Positions 50,940 through 63,147 are shown, counted from the first letter of the stretch. The stretch is 64,000 bases of DNA from Plectrocnemia conspersa (GCA_009617715.1 VTFK01000460.1:160241-224240); one strand, 5' to 3'. Numbers and translations: made by a program. Notes: generated from the letters alone by a model not told the origin.

Positions 50940-51080
50940 AGAGCGAATGTGAGGTGGTGAAGGGTGGAATTTTACATACTAGTTCTATTTTGCGACTTTT
51001 AATATTCAATCTACACATAAATGATTTAATCCTATGTAAGCCTGCAGGAAGTATGATTATCTTGACACTCCGTTAAATAA
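50940..51080 (+). mobile_element. Possible reverse transcriptase fragment
   Basis: The + strand reads EVVKGGILHTSSILRLLIFN then LHINDL, reminiscent of 'V..GGVPQGSVLGPLLFNLYINDL'. The QG pair itself is lost, so the call is weak. Confidence 0.3.
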
Positions 51081-51216
51081 CGATGTAAGGATACGGAGGC
51101 TCCTTTAGAATTATTTGGATATAGAGTTTCTATTTGTATTATATTTTCGCTAGATGTAACTATTGGGTACTTAAGTGCCACCACCCAGAATTGCGTCCAC
51201 CTTTTACTCATTCAAG

Positions 51217-51262
51217 TCTTCAGTGGGGATTTAAACCCACGTGTTTAAATCCCCACTGAAGA
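51217..51262. repeat. Perfect hairpin, 20-bp arms
   Basis: TCTTCAGTGGGGATTTAAAC (51217-51236) is exactly complementary to 51243-51262 around a 6-base spacer, CCACGT. Confidence 0.92.
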
Positions 51263-53160
51263 AGCGTGTTTATATTTCATATTTTACATCACTGATTTGT
51301 TAAAAATACTGACTATGCTGGAGGTAGAATTAAAATTCCAAGATTATTTGTACGGTTTTACCTTCTGCGAATAATATTATATTTTGTATTTTAAACTATA
51401 TTTATGTATATACATGACCTCAACAGTAAAATTTATGAGACCTGAGATGGTGATGGTTAATAATTTACGCTGATGTGACAAACGCATGCATTATCTTACG
51501 CGCACAATAATTAATTGTCCACACATTTGAGACATTTCAAGGTTCTGCTCCATTGTGCGTTAGCGTAGCCCATTTGTTTAATTTTGCTCACATGTAATAT
51601 ATTGTATTAACAACTATAAAACAATAATATTAATGTGGTCTGATCCCCAGAGAACATACAATGGTACTACATAGTTTGCCGATGCGCACCACAACACGGC
51701 GAGAATTTGGTCTCTAAAAATGTCGCTAGAAAGTTTTCTATATACAGATATAAAAATCAACACCACACCGAAATATATATATACATATATAAGAAAATTT
51801 AAGGTGAGTATTTCACAAGTTTTGTAGCATATTAATTAGAAAAGTGAGAGCAAATAAAATTATTAAACGCTTAAAAGTGAAGTTAGTTAATATAAAATAC
51901 AATGCACTTGTATGATTTAATTAAATACTAAAATATGATATATTATACGTGTGTGTTAGAATTTCTCCAAGAGTTAGAATTGCCGTATATATTACCGGAG
52001 TTGCCGTCATAAAATATTTACGATAAACTTTACACTTCCTCTGCGTTGAAATAAATATCGTGTTGCCATTTTGAAGTTGCGTTGTTGCGGGCGGGAAACG
52101 GCGTTTCCGGCCGAAACAAACACACCGAAAACGCGATTTTCTACTTTTAAAATAGCAATAAAGCCTCCCACTAATGGCCGGCTTGCAATAAATAATTGAA
52201 AGGTTTTGTTGAAAATAATACACCGTGAAATATTGGAGTATACCCCGTGAATCATCCGTATTCGTGGGCTACCGTCCTGCAACGTAACCATAATATGCAT
52301 AAATTTCAATGGTGTGCATATATCCTTTATACATGCGATTGCTATAAAAAGTTGAAACTAATTTAATAAAACGGTAAAAATAAAAAATACAACACTAATT
52401 GGCGAATAAAAGTGTACGATTGTAGTCCAATTGCATGTTGGGTGAGCTTTAAGTAACGAATAATAAATATTTAATGAGTTTTGGTTGTAAATAATATAAC
52501 ACCCCAGTTTAATATTACTAATTACATGTAACCTGTTGATCTTTTAGGTGTTAATTATAATCTGATCTATTGTCCTGAACAATTGACATACATTATTGAT
52601 CTATTGTGCTGAATAAACTTCTCCCATTATTAATATATCGTGCTTTAAAGGTATGAGTTCTTAAAGTAGAAATACTAAATATAATTTTGCCTTATTATGG
52701 GTAAAGTTTTTTTTCAGATAATGATTGATTCAAGTGATTTAATTTATTTAATAATATGAATCAGGTGTCAGTGTCGGGCAATGGTTTCAAATTATTTTAG
52801 CTAACGGCTCTATTGAGCTGGTACCTAAAATATTAAGCGAATATAATAAATCCTCTGATCCACAACAATGCAATACGACCCTGGAAAATGCCCATCAAGC
52901 GAACGTCGCTTTTTAAAGACGTATAACTATTTTTCCGATCTACTAGACTGAAGACTTCATACGGACATCACACCTGCGCCAGTTTCTCCACCACCCCTCG
53001 AAGAAAAAATATCGCTATTTATTGTTTGTCCTAGCATTTGTAAATCTTGTAATGAAAACTCCACTTTGAGTCTCACCCCTAGGGTTCTCAAACCTTAAAG
53101 GATTTAAAAATATTCTTAATTGATTTGATATTTATTTTTTAATTATAATAATTAAAATGT
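51263..53160. other. AT-rich sequence, no gene seen
   Basis: The minus-strand open frames at 51921-52309 overlap one another in different frames and are unrecognised. No RNA gene or transposon end is apparent. Confidence 0.4.
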
Positions 53161-53169
53161 TGTTAAAAA

Positions 53170-53260
53170 CATAGAGAGGACAGGTTGCGCTGAGATGCGA
53201 GCCGGTTAATACAATATTAGCAGCATACCACTGAGAATAGTCCATTTCACCCCCTCTCTC
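53170..53260 (-). repeat. tRNA-like segment (degenerate)
   Basis: On the minus strand CTCAGTGGTATGCTG resembles a tRNA D-arm/A-box, and CCGGCTCGCATCTCAGC about 30 bases on is B-box-like. The arms do not pair well enough for a functional tRNA. Confidence 0.25.
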
Positions 53261-53379
53261 TCTTGTAGTTCCGGGTCTTGCGTCATGTAGTTCCGTCATT
53301 AAAAGTAACGTAGGTTCGTATATTCAAATTGCGATTACTTATTTTGAGCTATGTGTGTAGGTATAATATACGTATTTAT

Positions 53380-53960
53380 TAACGAGCTTCGAATCGAAGG
53401 CAAAGCTCAACGACGTAAACAAGTTCGATACGGCGTCGTCTTTAAAGCAAATTTGCACGGCACTGTCGAACTTTATCGCAATTATTTATCGCGCGCCAGC
53501 GTTCTCGCGCACAAAGGCGAGTTTGCTTTTCGCAAAATTTTGCGTGAGCACAGCAGCTCGCGTATGTGTGTGTGTGTGCGTGTGCCGGCAATCGGCCAAA
53601 GTAATTAAATAATTCATCTTAATTTGAACCGAGTTTATGGAAACTTCCCCGAAATCCTGTTGGGCGAAGTTTAATCTCTTTATCGAGCGCCGGTTAAACC
53701 CGGGCCGCCCCCGGCGGTGTCAATGGCGCGCGCGGCCCTGCTCACCCCAGAAGAGACGACAAAAAGTGAGACGAGATGACGTCTAGATCGATATCTGGAA
53801 TATTATTCAGAGCCGGGGGAAGATTCACATCTTTAATTTCGGCCGAAGCACGAGGTTAATCCCGGGATTATAATGAATAATTTCGTGTAATTTCGCATAA
53901 TGTATAAAGGGATAACGATTCGCCTCACAATGATAACACTGAACCGCTCCGCTCTCTTCG
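53380..53960. promoter_or_regulatory. GC/CpG-rich island, intergenic
   Basis: Contains the most GC-rich patch of the right half (CCCGGGCCGCCCCCGGCGG at about 53698-53716) and a GT microsatellite at 53566-53582. The open frame 53351-53608 is unrecognised. It may be a promoter or enhancer of a gene outside the window. Confidence 0.3.
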
Positions 53961-54469
53961 CTTTTCATTCGGAGCAAGACAATTTCCATTGTCCGCTTTC
54001 GGCTTGATTAAACCATTAGGTTTGTCTTATAGATGTAATATAATTATCGTATAATAGAATCGTGATGATAAATCAAAATTAATTGCCAATTTATTGATAA
54101 GATTTATATTTATAAACAACTAAGAAATAACTGGCAATTTTCCATATTCGTTGCTGGTTAATCGACATCCCTCGACCGTTGACAATTGATCCCCAAATAG
54201 ACTCTTCAAATTCGTTTTGTGAATGCTTTCTATAGAAACCGGCAAATAATCACAGCATAATGCTGAAAAATAATCAAATGAAAAGTTTTCTACTCAAATG
54301 TATAACGTAAAACCCTTTTACTGAGTTTAATGTTATTTTTATTAATAAATAATACACACAAAATACACTTTGTAGCGACTCTCACTATATAAATAAAGAG
54401 ACAAACGCATCACTCGAGCGATGTCTGCGATCTTAGAAGCCGTCGAGACGTATGTACGTCCGCGATTTT

Positions 54470-54700
54470 CCTTACCCTTCCAACTTACGTGGTGGGGAAA
54501 CGGTGGATCCACTCGATCGTGTATATAACGCGCTACCAAAATTAGATCCAACGCATTCGACTACACTACGCCTCAACGCTCTTCATATATTTAGAGCAAG
54601 ATAGTTTGATAGTGCGGGTTGACCTGTCATTACAGACATGCTTAAAACCAATGGATTGATTATTTAAACGCAATGAACTAACAATAAAACAATAACGTTA
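54470..54700 (+). promoter_or_regulatory. LTR-like promoter segment, copy B
   Basis: GGAAACGG is followed by GTGTATATAACGCG (54519-54532) and, 27 bases later, by ACTACACTACGCCTCAACGC. An AATAAA lies near 54684. The first three match copy A at 41.8 kb in order and spacing, which supports common descent rather than chance. Confidence 0.4.
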
Positions 54701-55358
54701 TAGCCAAATCAGGGTGGTAAAGGCAGTACAGATTATCGCAAAAAAACCCAAAGAAGGACATGTTGTTTATGTGGTGGGATTGAAAAGGTGTCTTATACTA
54801 CAAGCTACTGTCCCTATACCAGACTATAGATTTTAGTAAGTTCCGCTCACAATTGCTCAAATTAAAACAATAAAGAAGCAAAAGTCAGAAAATAGAAGGG
54901 GATCTGTGTTTCACTACGGCAATACCAGATCATACGCTTTTTCTGAAAACTCGGTTAAAATTGTTACAGCTTGGCATGTTTAAGTGCAATCAACAGGTAA
55001 TATAGATTATAGATCATACGCCTTCACACTATCATTTGTTTACAAGTTTGTGAAACTATTTTAGTAGTGTAAAAAAATCACACCATTGGGATCGGTTTTT
55101 GATAACAAGCACAGGAATTCATTAAAAAAAGAATTACTTAGCTACCAGAAAGATGATAGAAGATCAATGATAAAAAAGGTGCATCTAAGATTGAATTATT
55201 TTTAAATTTAAAAATAATTTATTTTAAAAACACTAAAAAAAGAGACAAATATATGCTACATAAAACTAATGATAAATAATTGTTACAAATAATTATTATA
55301 CCACTTATTCTACAGCAAAATTTAGCTCGGCAGGTGATGCCATTACGATAGACTAGTG

Positions 55359-55801
55359 CAGGGGTCGGCAAAATGCGGCTCGCGAGCCGCATGCGGCTCT
55401 TTTGACGTCAAGATGCGGCTCTCCAGTTCCATGCGCAAATATTAATAATTATTTTATTTTCAAAACTCATAAAAAATATTATACTGCAAAAAAAACTTTA
55501 AACAGGATAAAAACACTCAACAGAGAACAGTGAGAATAGGAGGAGTACGGACAGCTGACATTTTTGAAATGTGGCAACACTGATCTGTTTGTTTAGTTAT
55601 TGGTGCTTATGAATGGTGGTATATGAATAAATATTATTTCTAATTAAAGCTATTATTTTAAATCAAAAATCTAATTTATATACCTAATCCTAATCAAATA
55701 CCAAAATTTTGAAATAAAAATGTTAGTGGCTCTTTAAAAACCGGGAAATTTTGTAAATTGTAACTTTTGGCTCTTCCGTCTCAAAAGGTTGCCGACCCCT
55801 G
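55359..55801. mobile_element. hAT MITE with perfect 8-bp TSD
   Basis: GACTAGTG occurs immediately before (55351-55358) and after (55802-55809) the 443-bp element. The ends are CAGGGGTCGGCAAAATGCGG and, reversed, CAGGGGTCGGCAACCTTTTG. Short GCGGCTC repeats fill the left subterminal part. This is a well-known hAT-type terminus. There is no coding capacity. The perfect duplication suggests a fairly recent insertion. Confidence 0.93.
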
Positions 55802-55809
55802 GACTAGTG

Positions 55810-57300
55810 GTATAAGTCGGTGACTAAATTTTATTATATAATATTTACAATAGAAGATTAAATCGTGCATAGTAAAATCAATTAATTGTATTTCACACAA
55901 GTTTCTAATTAATTGAATAACCGATTTTAGTCTTGTGTCTCACGATTTACTTAGTGGTTGTTGATTGTGTTAACCTAGTTGTAACGCATTGAACTAATGA
56001 CTTTTATGTTACAACGAAGATTTATCATAAATAATAATTATGGAACAATCAGGGTCGATCAGGCTCTAGACTTTATTTTCTCTGGCCGAAGCTTCATAAT
56101 GTTGGATATTGATTGTTCAAATTACACTAGAATCAATATCTAAAGAAGATACCAAAAAAATCTTAAAGATATGCTTGGCCAATTTCAGCTCAGTATGTCT
56201 AGTTTTATAAAATAATGCGAAACCTGCGGCGCGTTGGGTATTATTTACTATGAAATATTGAGTAGTCGCTTTTATCTTCTGAGAAGGAAGCATTAGCACA
56301 TCTATGTTTTATGCGATTATTTTCTTCCCTCATTCCTAGAAGCTCTTTATAACCGTTATTGTGTTTATACACTCGTAATGCTTCAATGCAAATTTCGGCT
56401 TTTGGTGAAGGTCTGCGCGAAATCGTTTTTGCTTCTCAGAATGAGATATTAGCACGTCTTAATGTATGGTATGCAATTAAACGTTATCCTTTTTACATGG
56501 AACTTTGTGCAATACAGTTTTTCGCGTATCACTAATTGGCTTCATTGTTATGTTAATCGTAATTTATAATTTATTAAAAATATTTACTTTCTTGCTCTTA
56601 AGTAATTTTTAGTTTCAGATAAATAAATTGATTTATTTATTCTATTGATTTTACATAGTTAACAATAAATTATATCATTTTTTTATTATACATTATCTTG
56701 TCTAAGTAAAAGATCATTTTACTTATAAATGAGTCAAGCACAAAAATATGGTTTTGTGATTCTGTGTAAAAGTAATTTCGAGAATTTCAAGCGTCCAAAA
56801 GGGGTTTGGGTAATATTTTTGACCTGCGACCGCTGCAAATTGTGCACGAGATTACATTTTGTGTCCATTTACCTCTCTACAATTTAAAATTACACACATT
56901 TTTCTAATAACATTTATAATTTAATGCTTTCATTTAAGGTTACTATATATTTTTATAAAAATATAAAATTACAACAAAATATAATAAGCTTATTCGTTTT
57001 TGGTGATCTCAATTTGTACTCAAAATAATATATATTTTTAAAATCATCCAGCTATTTAATATATACATAAATTTGGGGTGGCTCAAATATGTGATATCAT
57101 GCTGTCCAGTTCAAATGTATTTGCTTTAGTTATATTATATATGAATTGAACTAGTGACATAATTATTTATGTATTGTATTAGTGAACTGATAAGTAATAG
57201 TTGAATTTATGGATAGCTTTATAAATTAGCTTGAGTGTTTTTGAGCGAGTTTATAAATCAAATTGTAAATTTAATTGGATCAATTTCTATTAACATTAAA
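55810..57300. other. AT-rich sequence, no gene seen
   Basis: Only short open frames (for example 56117-56299 minus), none recognised. Confidence 0.4.
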
Positions 57301-57308
57301 ATAAAGTA

Positions 57309-57385
57309 CAGTACTTTTGATTATCCGGGATAATACTGGGAAGAAAGGGTAGGGATAATTAAAAAACACAGATAATCCGATCTAT
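57309..57385 (+). mobile_element. Possible pogo/Tigger-type left end
   Basis: After a TA comes CAGTACTTTTGATTATCCGG with GATAAT and GATAATCCGAT repeats further in, a pattern seen in some pogo/Tigger ends. The matching right end was not found. Confidence 0.3.
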
Positions 57386-57884
57386 TAATTTAAAATTGAT
57401 CAAGCTATCATCTTTCTCAGCAAGAGTTTTGAGAAGACAAACACGGTGAAGCCGTTTCATTGATATATTAATACACTTTGGTCTATGTATTGAATTAAAC
57501 TTGTACCATTAAGAAATAAAACTTTTGCAACCATAAGACCGTCGTTAGTTTACAATGTGTTTTTATTTGGATGAGAAGGATCATTATCAATCAAAATAAA
57601 ATTTCGTTTCAAATTATTTGTTACTTTAGGAATTAAATTGATTTTACGAAATGTATTGTTTTTAACATTAATTGCGAAACTCTCTCGGACTTCAAGCGAA
57701 GTTATGCGGAATACTGCGGACCGTAATGTGTTAACAATACAGTCTTTTGTGGAAACTCTTTACTTTTTAAAAAACTTTCACATCAAAACCCAATTGGTTT
57801 TGAATTATTCTTCGAATTCGCGAACAGGCATTGTTTAAGTCACGTTGGGATATACCTGTGTTTTTTCAAGTAGTTTATTATGTA

Positions 57885-57947
57885 CTATGTCATTTTTATA
57901 AATAATAAATAAAAGAGGTCCCAAAATAGAACCCTGCGCCGAGAGAC
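57885..57947 (-). mobile_element. LINE reverse transcriptase motif fragment
   Basis: The minus strand reads QCLSAQGSILGPLLFIIYKN, an almost intact PQGSVLGPLLFIIYIND block of a CR1/Jockey reverse transcriptase. Neighbouring domains are not recognisable, in part because of the insertion at 57963. Confidence 0.5.
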
Positions 57948-57962
57948 ATTGACCTGAAATAT

Positions 57963-58167
57963 ATATAAAAAATATATTTATTCCAAACAATATAAATTCA
58001 ACGCGTGCTCGCGATGTAGATTTTTAAGGTCAAACGCCAGGGGGCGAATTACGCGTTTACATGTTTTGGCAAAATTTAGGATCAAGCCCCCTGAGATCAA
58101 ATAGTCACCTTGTGACGGCAACACGTCGAGTGACGATCACGTGCCGCTTTGCGCATTTACATATCAG
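57963..58167 (-). mobile_element. 205-bp insertion between 15-bp direct repeats (SINE-like)
   Basis: ATTGACCTGAAATAT (57948-57962) and ATTGACCTAAAATAT (58168-58182) differ at one base and bracket a GC-richer 205-bp segment. On the minus strand that segment ends with AATAAATATATTTTTTATAT. The layout suits a SINE or processed RNA copy inserted by target-primed reverse transcription. Inside, CAGGGGGC and GCCCCCTG form an 8-bp stem. No tRNA or 7SL similarity was recognised. Confidence 0.45.
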
Positions 58168-58182
58168 ATTGACCTAAAATAT

Positions 58183-60339
58183 TTGAATGTGACTTGCGAG
58201 GTCCTTTCCCGGTCCCGTAATGGCTTTCTTATTCTTGGGAGGTGGCGATTTTGGTATGCAGGACGGGAGACGCTCCCCTTGTCGAACCCGCCGACGAAAT
58301 AAAGAAATTGCTCCCAGAAGGTCTCAGTTGGTTGGACTGAATAAAAGAGTGCGTTCAACGCAAATCATTTATACTAAATAAAACATCAGACGATCCGTCT
58401 ATGTCAATCTTTGTAATAATTCTGTCGAGAAAATAATTTAAAAGGTATTAATGTCATACGTGATATAATTTATTTTGATGCTATTTTGTATAGTATCAAC
58501 TTGTGAATTTGACTTTTTAGATTTATAACATTTTTAATATTTCGTTCATTGACTATCCTTTTAAAAGTAATAGTACTAATAATAGTAAAATTCTTCAGTA
58601 ACAAAATATCCAAGAAACGGTTCTAGCAGAATTTTTAAACTAGTCAAAAATTATTAACGTTTAGAGAAGCTAGGAATTTAACATCGTCAACCATCTATTT
58701 AAGTGAAGGACAATTTGAGAGATTACCTCATGCGCCCTACATGCGCCCATTCTCATCGGATTCCTATTATGTATATAGAACATACTTCACTCTGTCATCT
58801 TGCACACCATTGGGTGTGCATGACGACAGCCTCTCTCCCCGAGATTGGTAACCTCTGTCCAAAGCTTCTCTACGCCCTGGTAAAACAACAAAGCTGTATC
58901 TATCACTGTTTTACAATATCTCTGAGATTACATGATATTATTACGATACACATGTGGTTTTAGCTCGACGTGTATCACTGTTAGTTCACTTAGGATCAAT
59001 TAGTAAATACGGAAAGATAGATTGATACTGAATAATCAATCAAATGTATTTAAGTATTATTCATATAAATAGTTCTTTGCTGCACTAGGCTTATTATTTA
59101 TACCACCAAATTAACGACAAATAATTTATTTATGTATATTGTTGTATATCAAGCATATGTATTTTTAAAGCAATATAGTTCTTTTTTTAAATTATTATTA
59201 TTATTACTAATATGTATATTCAAGAGCAATCCGCATTTTTAAGCTTCGTTTGGGTTTATAATCCAATTATATTTATTTTACCTTTCGGTGTTTTCTTTTA
59301 AATTCACCGTTGAATAACATTTATTTGTATATACGTTTATATGTACATATATATTTTTTTGTGAATTTTTAGGCACGATTAATTCTTAATAATTACCCTT
59401 AAAGTGCGCCGTAAAGGAAACCATCTCTGCGCGAGCCTCCCCAATTATTTAACAAAATTTAGAGAGAAAAAATCGTATTAAAGTTTCAATGAATTTTGCG
59501 TTACTCAAATAAAACTCATTTTATATTTCCTGCGCGATTCAAAGAAAATAATAATTAAAAAAAACTTTTTCGCCTGGGCGAGGGTCCGCTTATATATGTA
59601 TATAAAGCGCGGTATGTCGAATCGTGCGAATACAGAGATGAAATGCTATTTCATTATGTTTTTTTAAATATATGGTGTATAAGAGCAAAGGCAGCGTATT
59701 TATAATAAACTAGTTAAATTATTAGCACATTCAAATATAGAAAGTTGGGTTCAAAGCTGTCATTGCGTCATCTATCAAAGAATGTTTTGAAATAATATTC
59801 ACTAGCACTGTACATGCTAAATAATGAATGGAAGGCTTAATCGGAAATACACCATGTACAGATTATATAAAATTAGCGATTAAGTAATATATTAAATAAA
59901 AAAACATAGATACAGGCGAACCATAACACAATCTGTACATATCCATGAATGCAATTGATACACACACATAAGTGTAAAGTCGTTTATTATTTAAATTATA
60001 GGAGAGTACATCAAAAAATTTTCAATTGAAGTAGAAATGTACGTTTTTAATGGGCGTTTAAAGCTATAACCAGTATATGATAACACTATTGATCTCATGC
60101 AAATGGTAACACTCTACTAGTCTCAGTAAAATAGAGAAGTATAATATTATAGCTTCTAAAAGATAGCAGCGCATATCAATGAATGTATCATTGTCAAGCA
60201 GCGTTCCACTGTGCAATTATTTAGCAAAAATGTTTAGTAGCAAGCAAGTGCCAAGGCATCACGTTTATTGTATTCTAGTACTGTGAAGAAATTTAAAGTC
60301 CAAATATTAAAGTTGTAACGTATACAAAAGTGTAATTTA
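58183..60339. other. Intergenic sequence, no gene seen
   Basis: A GC-richer block at 58190-58340 encodes an open minus frame (58164-58358) that is unrecognised. The rest is AT-rich, with a short hairpin TGCACACC/GGTGTGCA near 58801-58820. Confidence 0.4.
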
Positions 60340-60610
60340 ATGGAAGCGACAAGGACTTTTTAAAATACGCGATACTGTTGCTTGTCAAACATGTTCTAAT
60401 ACAGTCATTGGGGCCAATGAAACGCTGGAGAAAGTTTTCGTGTATACCCTATATACTGCTGACATTGCTCTTAACGATTTTTATTTTATAAGTGATTTTA
60501 AATATATTCTTTATAACATGCCGTTAAAAATACAGTGCAACTCTTGCTGATATTTAATTGTGCCATGGTTTGATAATCATTGTTAACGAATTACAGAAAT
60601 ATAAAATGAG
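60340..60610 (+). mobile_element. mariner transposase fragment, decayed
   Basis: The + strand reads TLEKVFVYTLYTADIALNDF followed by YFISDFKYILYNMPLK. This corresponds to the mariner catalytic block 'HPPYSPDLAPSDYHLF..L'. Stops and frame changes follow. No terminal repeats were found nearby. Confidence 0.5.
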
Positions 60611-61142
60611 AAATTACGGTATTTTTTTTGCAGTACTTAATTAATTTTATGTTCTTTAATAAAATAATCGCAACTGTGTAGAAAGTATGACAATAAATAA
60701 AATATATCTCTTCTGTTTATCCGATCAGCATAAAGCAACAGAAAACCACTATTTATATTCGTTTCCTAAGAAAACTTGAATACCTTGTACTCGATTTACC
60801 TTCCGTAACGATTTAGGAAAATAGGTAAATATAAATATAATAGATACATCGACCCGAAACCAAAAATTTATCATTTTAAATTTTCCAGAATAGTACATTA
60901 AAAGATTTCATGTAACACATAATATTTTTTATTTTGTCGAGTTCCCGAATTTAGGAATTCCACAATAAAAAAAGTGTCATATACCCTAATAGATGAATTC
61001 TTAAAAGGTATGCACAAGATAAGCTGATAAGACGGGACAGGTATTGGCGATTTACCCTTTTAGAATAACATTGATTGTAATTTATAATAAATATTTAAAA
61101 TTATATTTGTAAACAAGTTCTTTTTCGTTATATCACTTAATT

Positions 61143-61370
61143 ATGCGGCCCACATATTTAGAAACACTCGTTAAATGACGTAATTACAATATATTTATGC
61201 AAAAAATCATAAGGAAGCTACAAATTAAATTTCGATAAAATATATTATTTGGTTTACAAGTTATAGGGAATTTACTAAAAAATGTAATTTTTTGCTATTA
61301 TTCCGCGAAATCTCCCGGCCACCAAGGAAAGTTCGGCAAAGAACACTGGGCGTTAAGCTGGTAAAAAATA
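61143..61370. repeat. Direct repeat, copy 1 of 2
   Basis: About 228 bases aligning end to end with 62080-62304 at roughly four bases in five, judged by eye. The best-conserved parts are AATCATAAGGAAGCTACA, GGTTTACAAGTTATAGGGAA and CCCGGCCACCAAG.AAAGTTCGGC. Neither copy has a convincing open frame or terminal inverted repeat. Confidence 0.85.
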
Positions 61371-61767
61371 TAGTGCTTAGATGTGTTATAAGATTAAGAA
61401 TAATAAATTAGCAATAACATTAGATAAAATCGTAAACTATTTTTTTTAATAATAATTTCCTAAATAAAATATTATCATAATATTTTTGTGAATTGCTAAA
61501 CACCTTGTAGTGTATGCGAATATTGTGGGCTGATCTAACTTGTGTTTCATGTAAAAAACCAATACAAAATTAAGTAGAAAATATCTTTCCTAAGATTAGA
61601 GCCAATCTATCTATCGCAAGTGCAGGTAGTAAATTGTCAACAATGAACCTTTTAGAAATGGGTGTTGGCCTTCGTTCAAAGCATACAATATAATTAGAAA
61701 GAAACTGTTCTGAGAATTTATGTTTGATTTTTTGTTTATATCACCTATATAATACCAAATTATTATT

Positions 61768-61983
61768 ATGGAAAGAATGAAAATGATGAATATAAAATAT
61801 ATAAAAGCATACATGTTACTTTTAATTTATTTAAGTGCAATAAGCAAAATATTTTTAGTAAAGTGTACCGTAAATTCATTTCGTGAGTATGGGTATACAA
61901 ATGGTCAGACATGGTGGCCCAGAAATAACAAATCAAAATTTTTATTTTTAAATTTAAAAAGTGATAAAAAATCAGGTAATTAA
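61768..61983 (+). CDS. Hypothetical small secreted protein or first exon
   Basis: I do not recognise this ORF. From the ATG at 61768 it opens with basic residues, then YMLLLIYLSAISKIFLVKC, which looks like a signal peptide or membrane anchor, then a polar tail with REYGYTNGQTWWPRNNKS. A GGTAATT near 61975 could serve as a splice donor just before the TAA. It lies between the two direct repeats, so it could instead be a chance ORF in transposon sequence. Support is weak. Confidence 0.22.
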   Translation: MERMKMMNIKYIKAYMLLLIYLSAISKIFLVKCTVNSFREYGYTNGQTWWPRNNKSKFLFLNLKSDKKSGN

Positions 61984-62079
61984 TACTAATCTATTGAAGA
62001 GTCTCACTTACCGTGTATTTGTAAGATGTTTGCCAATGATATAAATTTGTTTTTGAAACTATTATTTCGAAAAATCGGA

Positions 62080-62304
62080 CCCACAGGTTTAGAAACACTG
62101 GTTAAATGATGTACTTGACAGGTATTTATGAGAAAAATCATAAGGAAGCTACATAATAAATTTGGATACAATATCTTAATTGGTTTACAAGTTATAGGGA
62201 ATGTACTGAAAAAGATAATTGTTTGCCATTTTTCCGTGAGATCGCCCGGCCACCAAGCAAAGTTCGGCGAATAAATACCGGTCGTTAAGCTGTTAAGATA
62301 AAGT
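62080..62304. repeat. Direct repeat, copy 2 of 2
   Basis: Same family and orientation as 61143-61370, about 940 bases further on. Sequences outside the repeat do not match between copies, so it is a dispersed or flanking repeat rather than a long tandem duplication. Confidence 0.85.
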
Positions 62305-63138
62305 TGATTAACATATTTTTAATTTGGTCACAATTCACATATTCATTTTATAGCTTTATAGTAAAAATCTAGGAGATGTATATTTAAAATACAGTTGCGT
62401 TAAAATAATCGATTTTGCTATACACGTTTTCAAAAATTAAAATTTTGGAAATATTTTATAAGAATGTATACAGATTATAAGCTTTTTAAACCAATATGGA
62501 ATTCTAATTTGCGACGTGCGAAATTGAAATTGCGTGTTTAATATACATATAATGTAAAAAAAGTAAGCTCTTGTTCTCGCTTTAAAGTGTCTTTTATCCG
62601 CGAAAAGAACACAGCGACAGTTACAAAAAATGCGGGTCGTCCGCGAGACATTGAAGAATGCTCCAAGTGCCCCCGGATAATTGAAAAAAAGCGAAATGAC
62701 TTCTGACTGAGGTAACTTTTCTCGGGGATAAATGTTCGTTCGTGCCGCCGCTGTTTCCCCGTAAGTAAAATAAAATTAATACACTCGGTGTATTTTTTCT
62801 CCACCTTCTTCTTCGCATTCATTCCCCGACTTTCCGCGGGTGAATTTTTCCTCGTCGGGTTATTTTTTCTCCATTCCTTCCTTCCGACAAGTGAGCGTCA
62901 TCAATGGTAATAAGAAGCTCGTTTTGTGGATATTACCGCGAAACGATCTCAGAGGACTCTTGAAAATATAACGTTTAATTGGCTACTTGTTCGTTGACTG
63001 ACCTATTTCCCGAAGTCTATTGTCTAATTTAAAAATGACTAACTGGCGGTGGTTTATTGATGCAAGGTTCTGTAGCTAGCTGGCAGAATGAGCACCGGAT
63101 GAAGAACCTTTCGTGTTTTGTGAAATATTTTTACTCTT
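62305..63138. other. Sequence before the R1 insertion, no gene seen
   Basis: AT-rich at first, then a GC-richer part at 62570-62900 with overlapping minus-strand open frames (62538-62822) that are unrecognised. Confidence 0.4.
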
Positions 63139-63147
63139 AATCAAATA

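Noticed and set aside
53170..53260. Possible functional tRNA on the minus strand
   Set aside because: A- and B-box likeness is seen, but the T-arm and acceptor do not pair.
58164..58358. 64-codon minus ORF in a GC-richer block
   Set aside because: No recognisable protein, and it is interrupted by the 15-bp flank repeat of the insertion at 57963.
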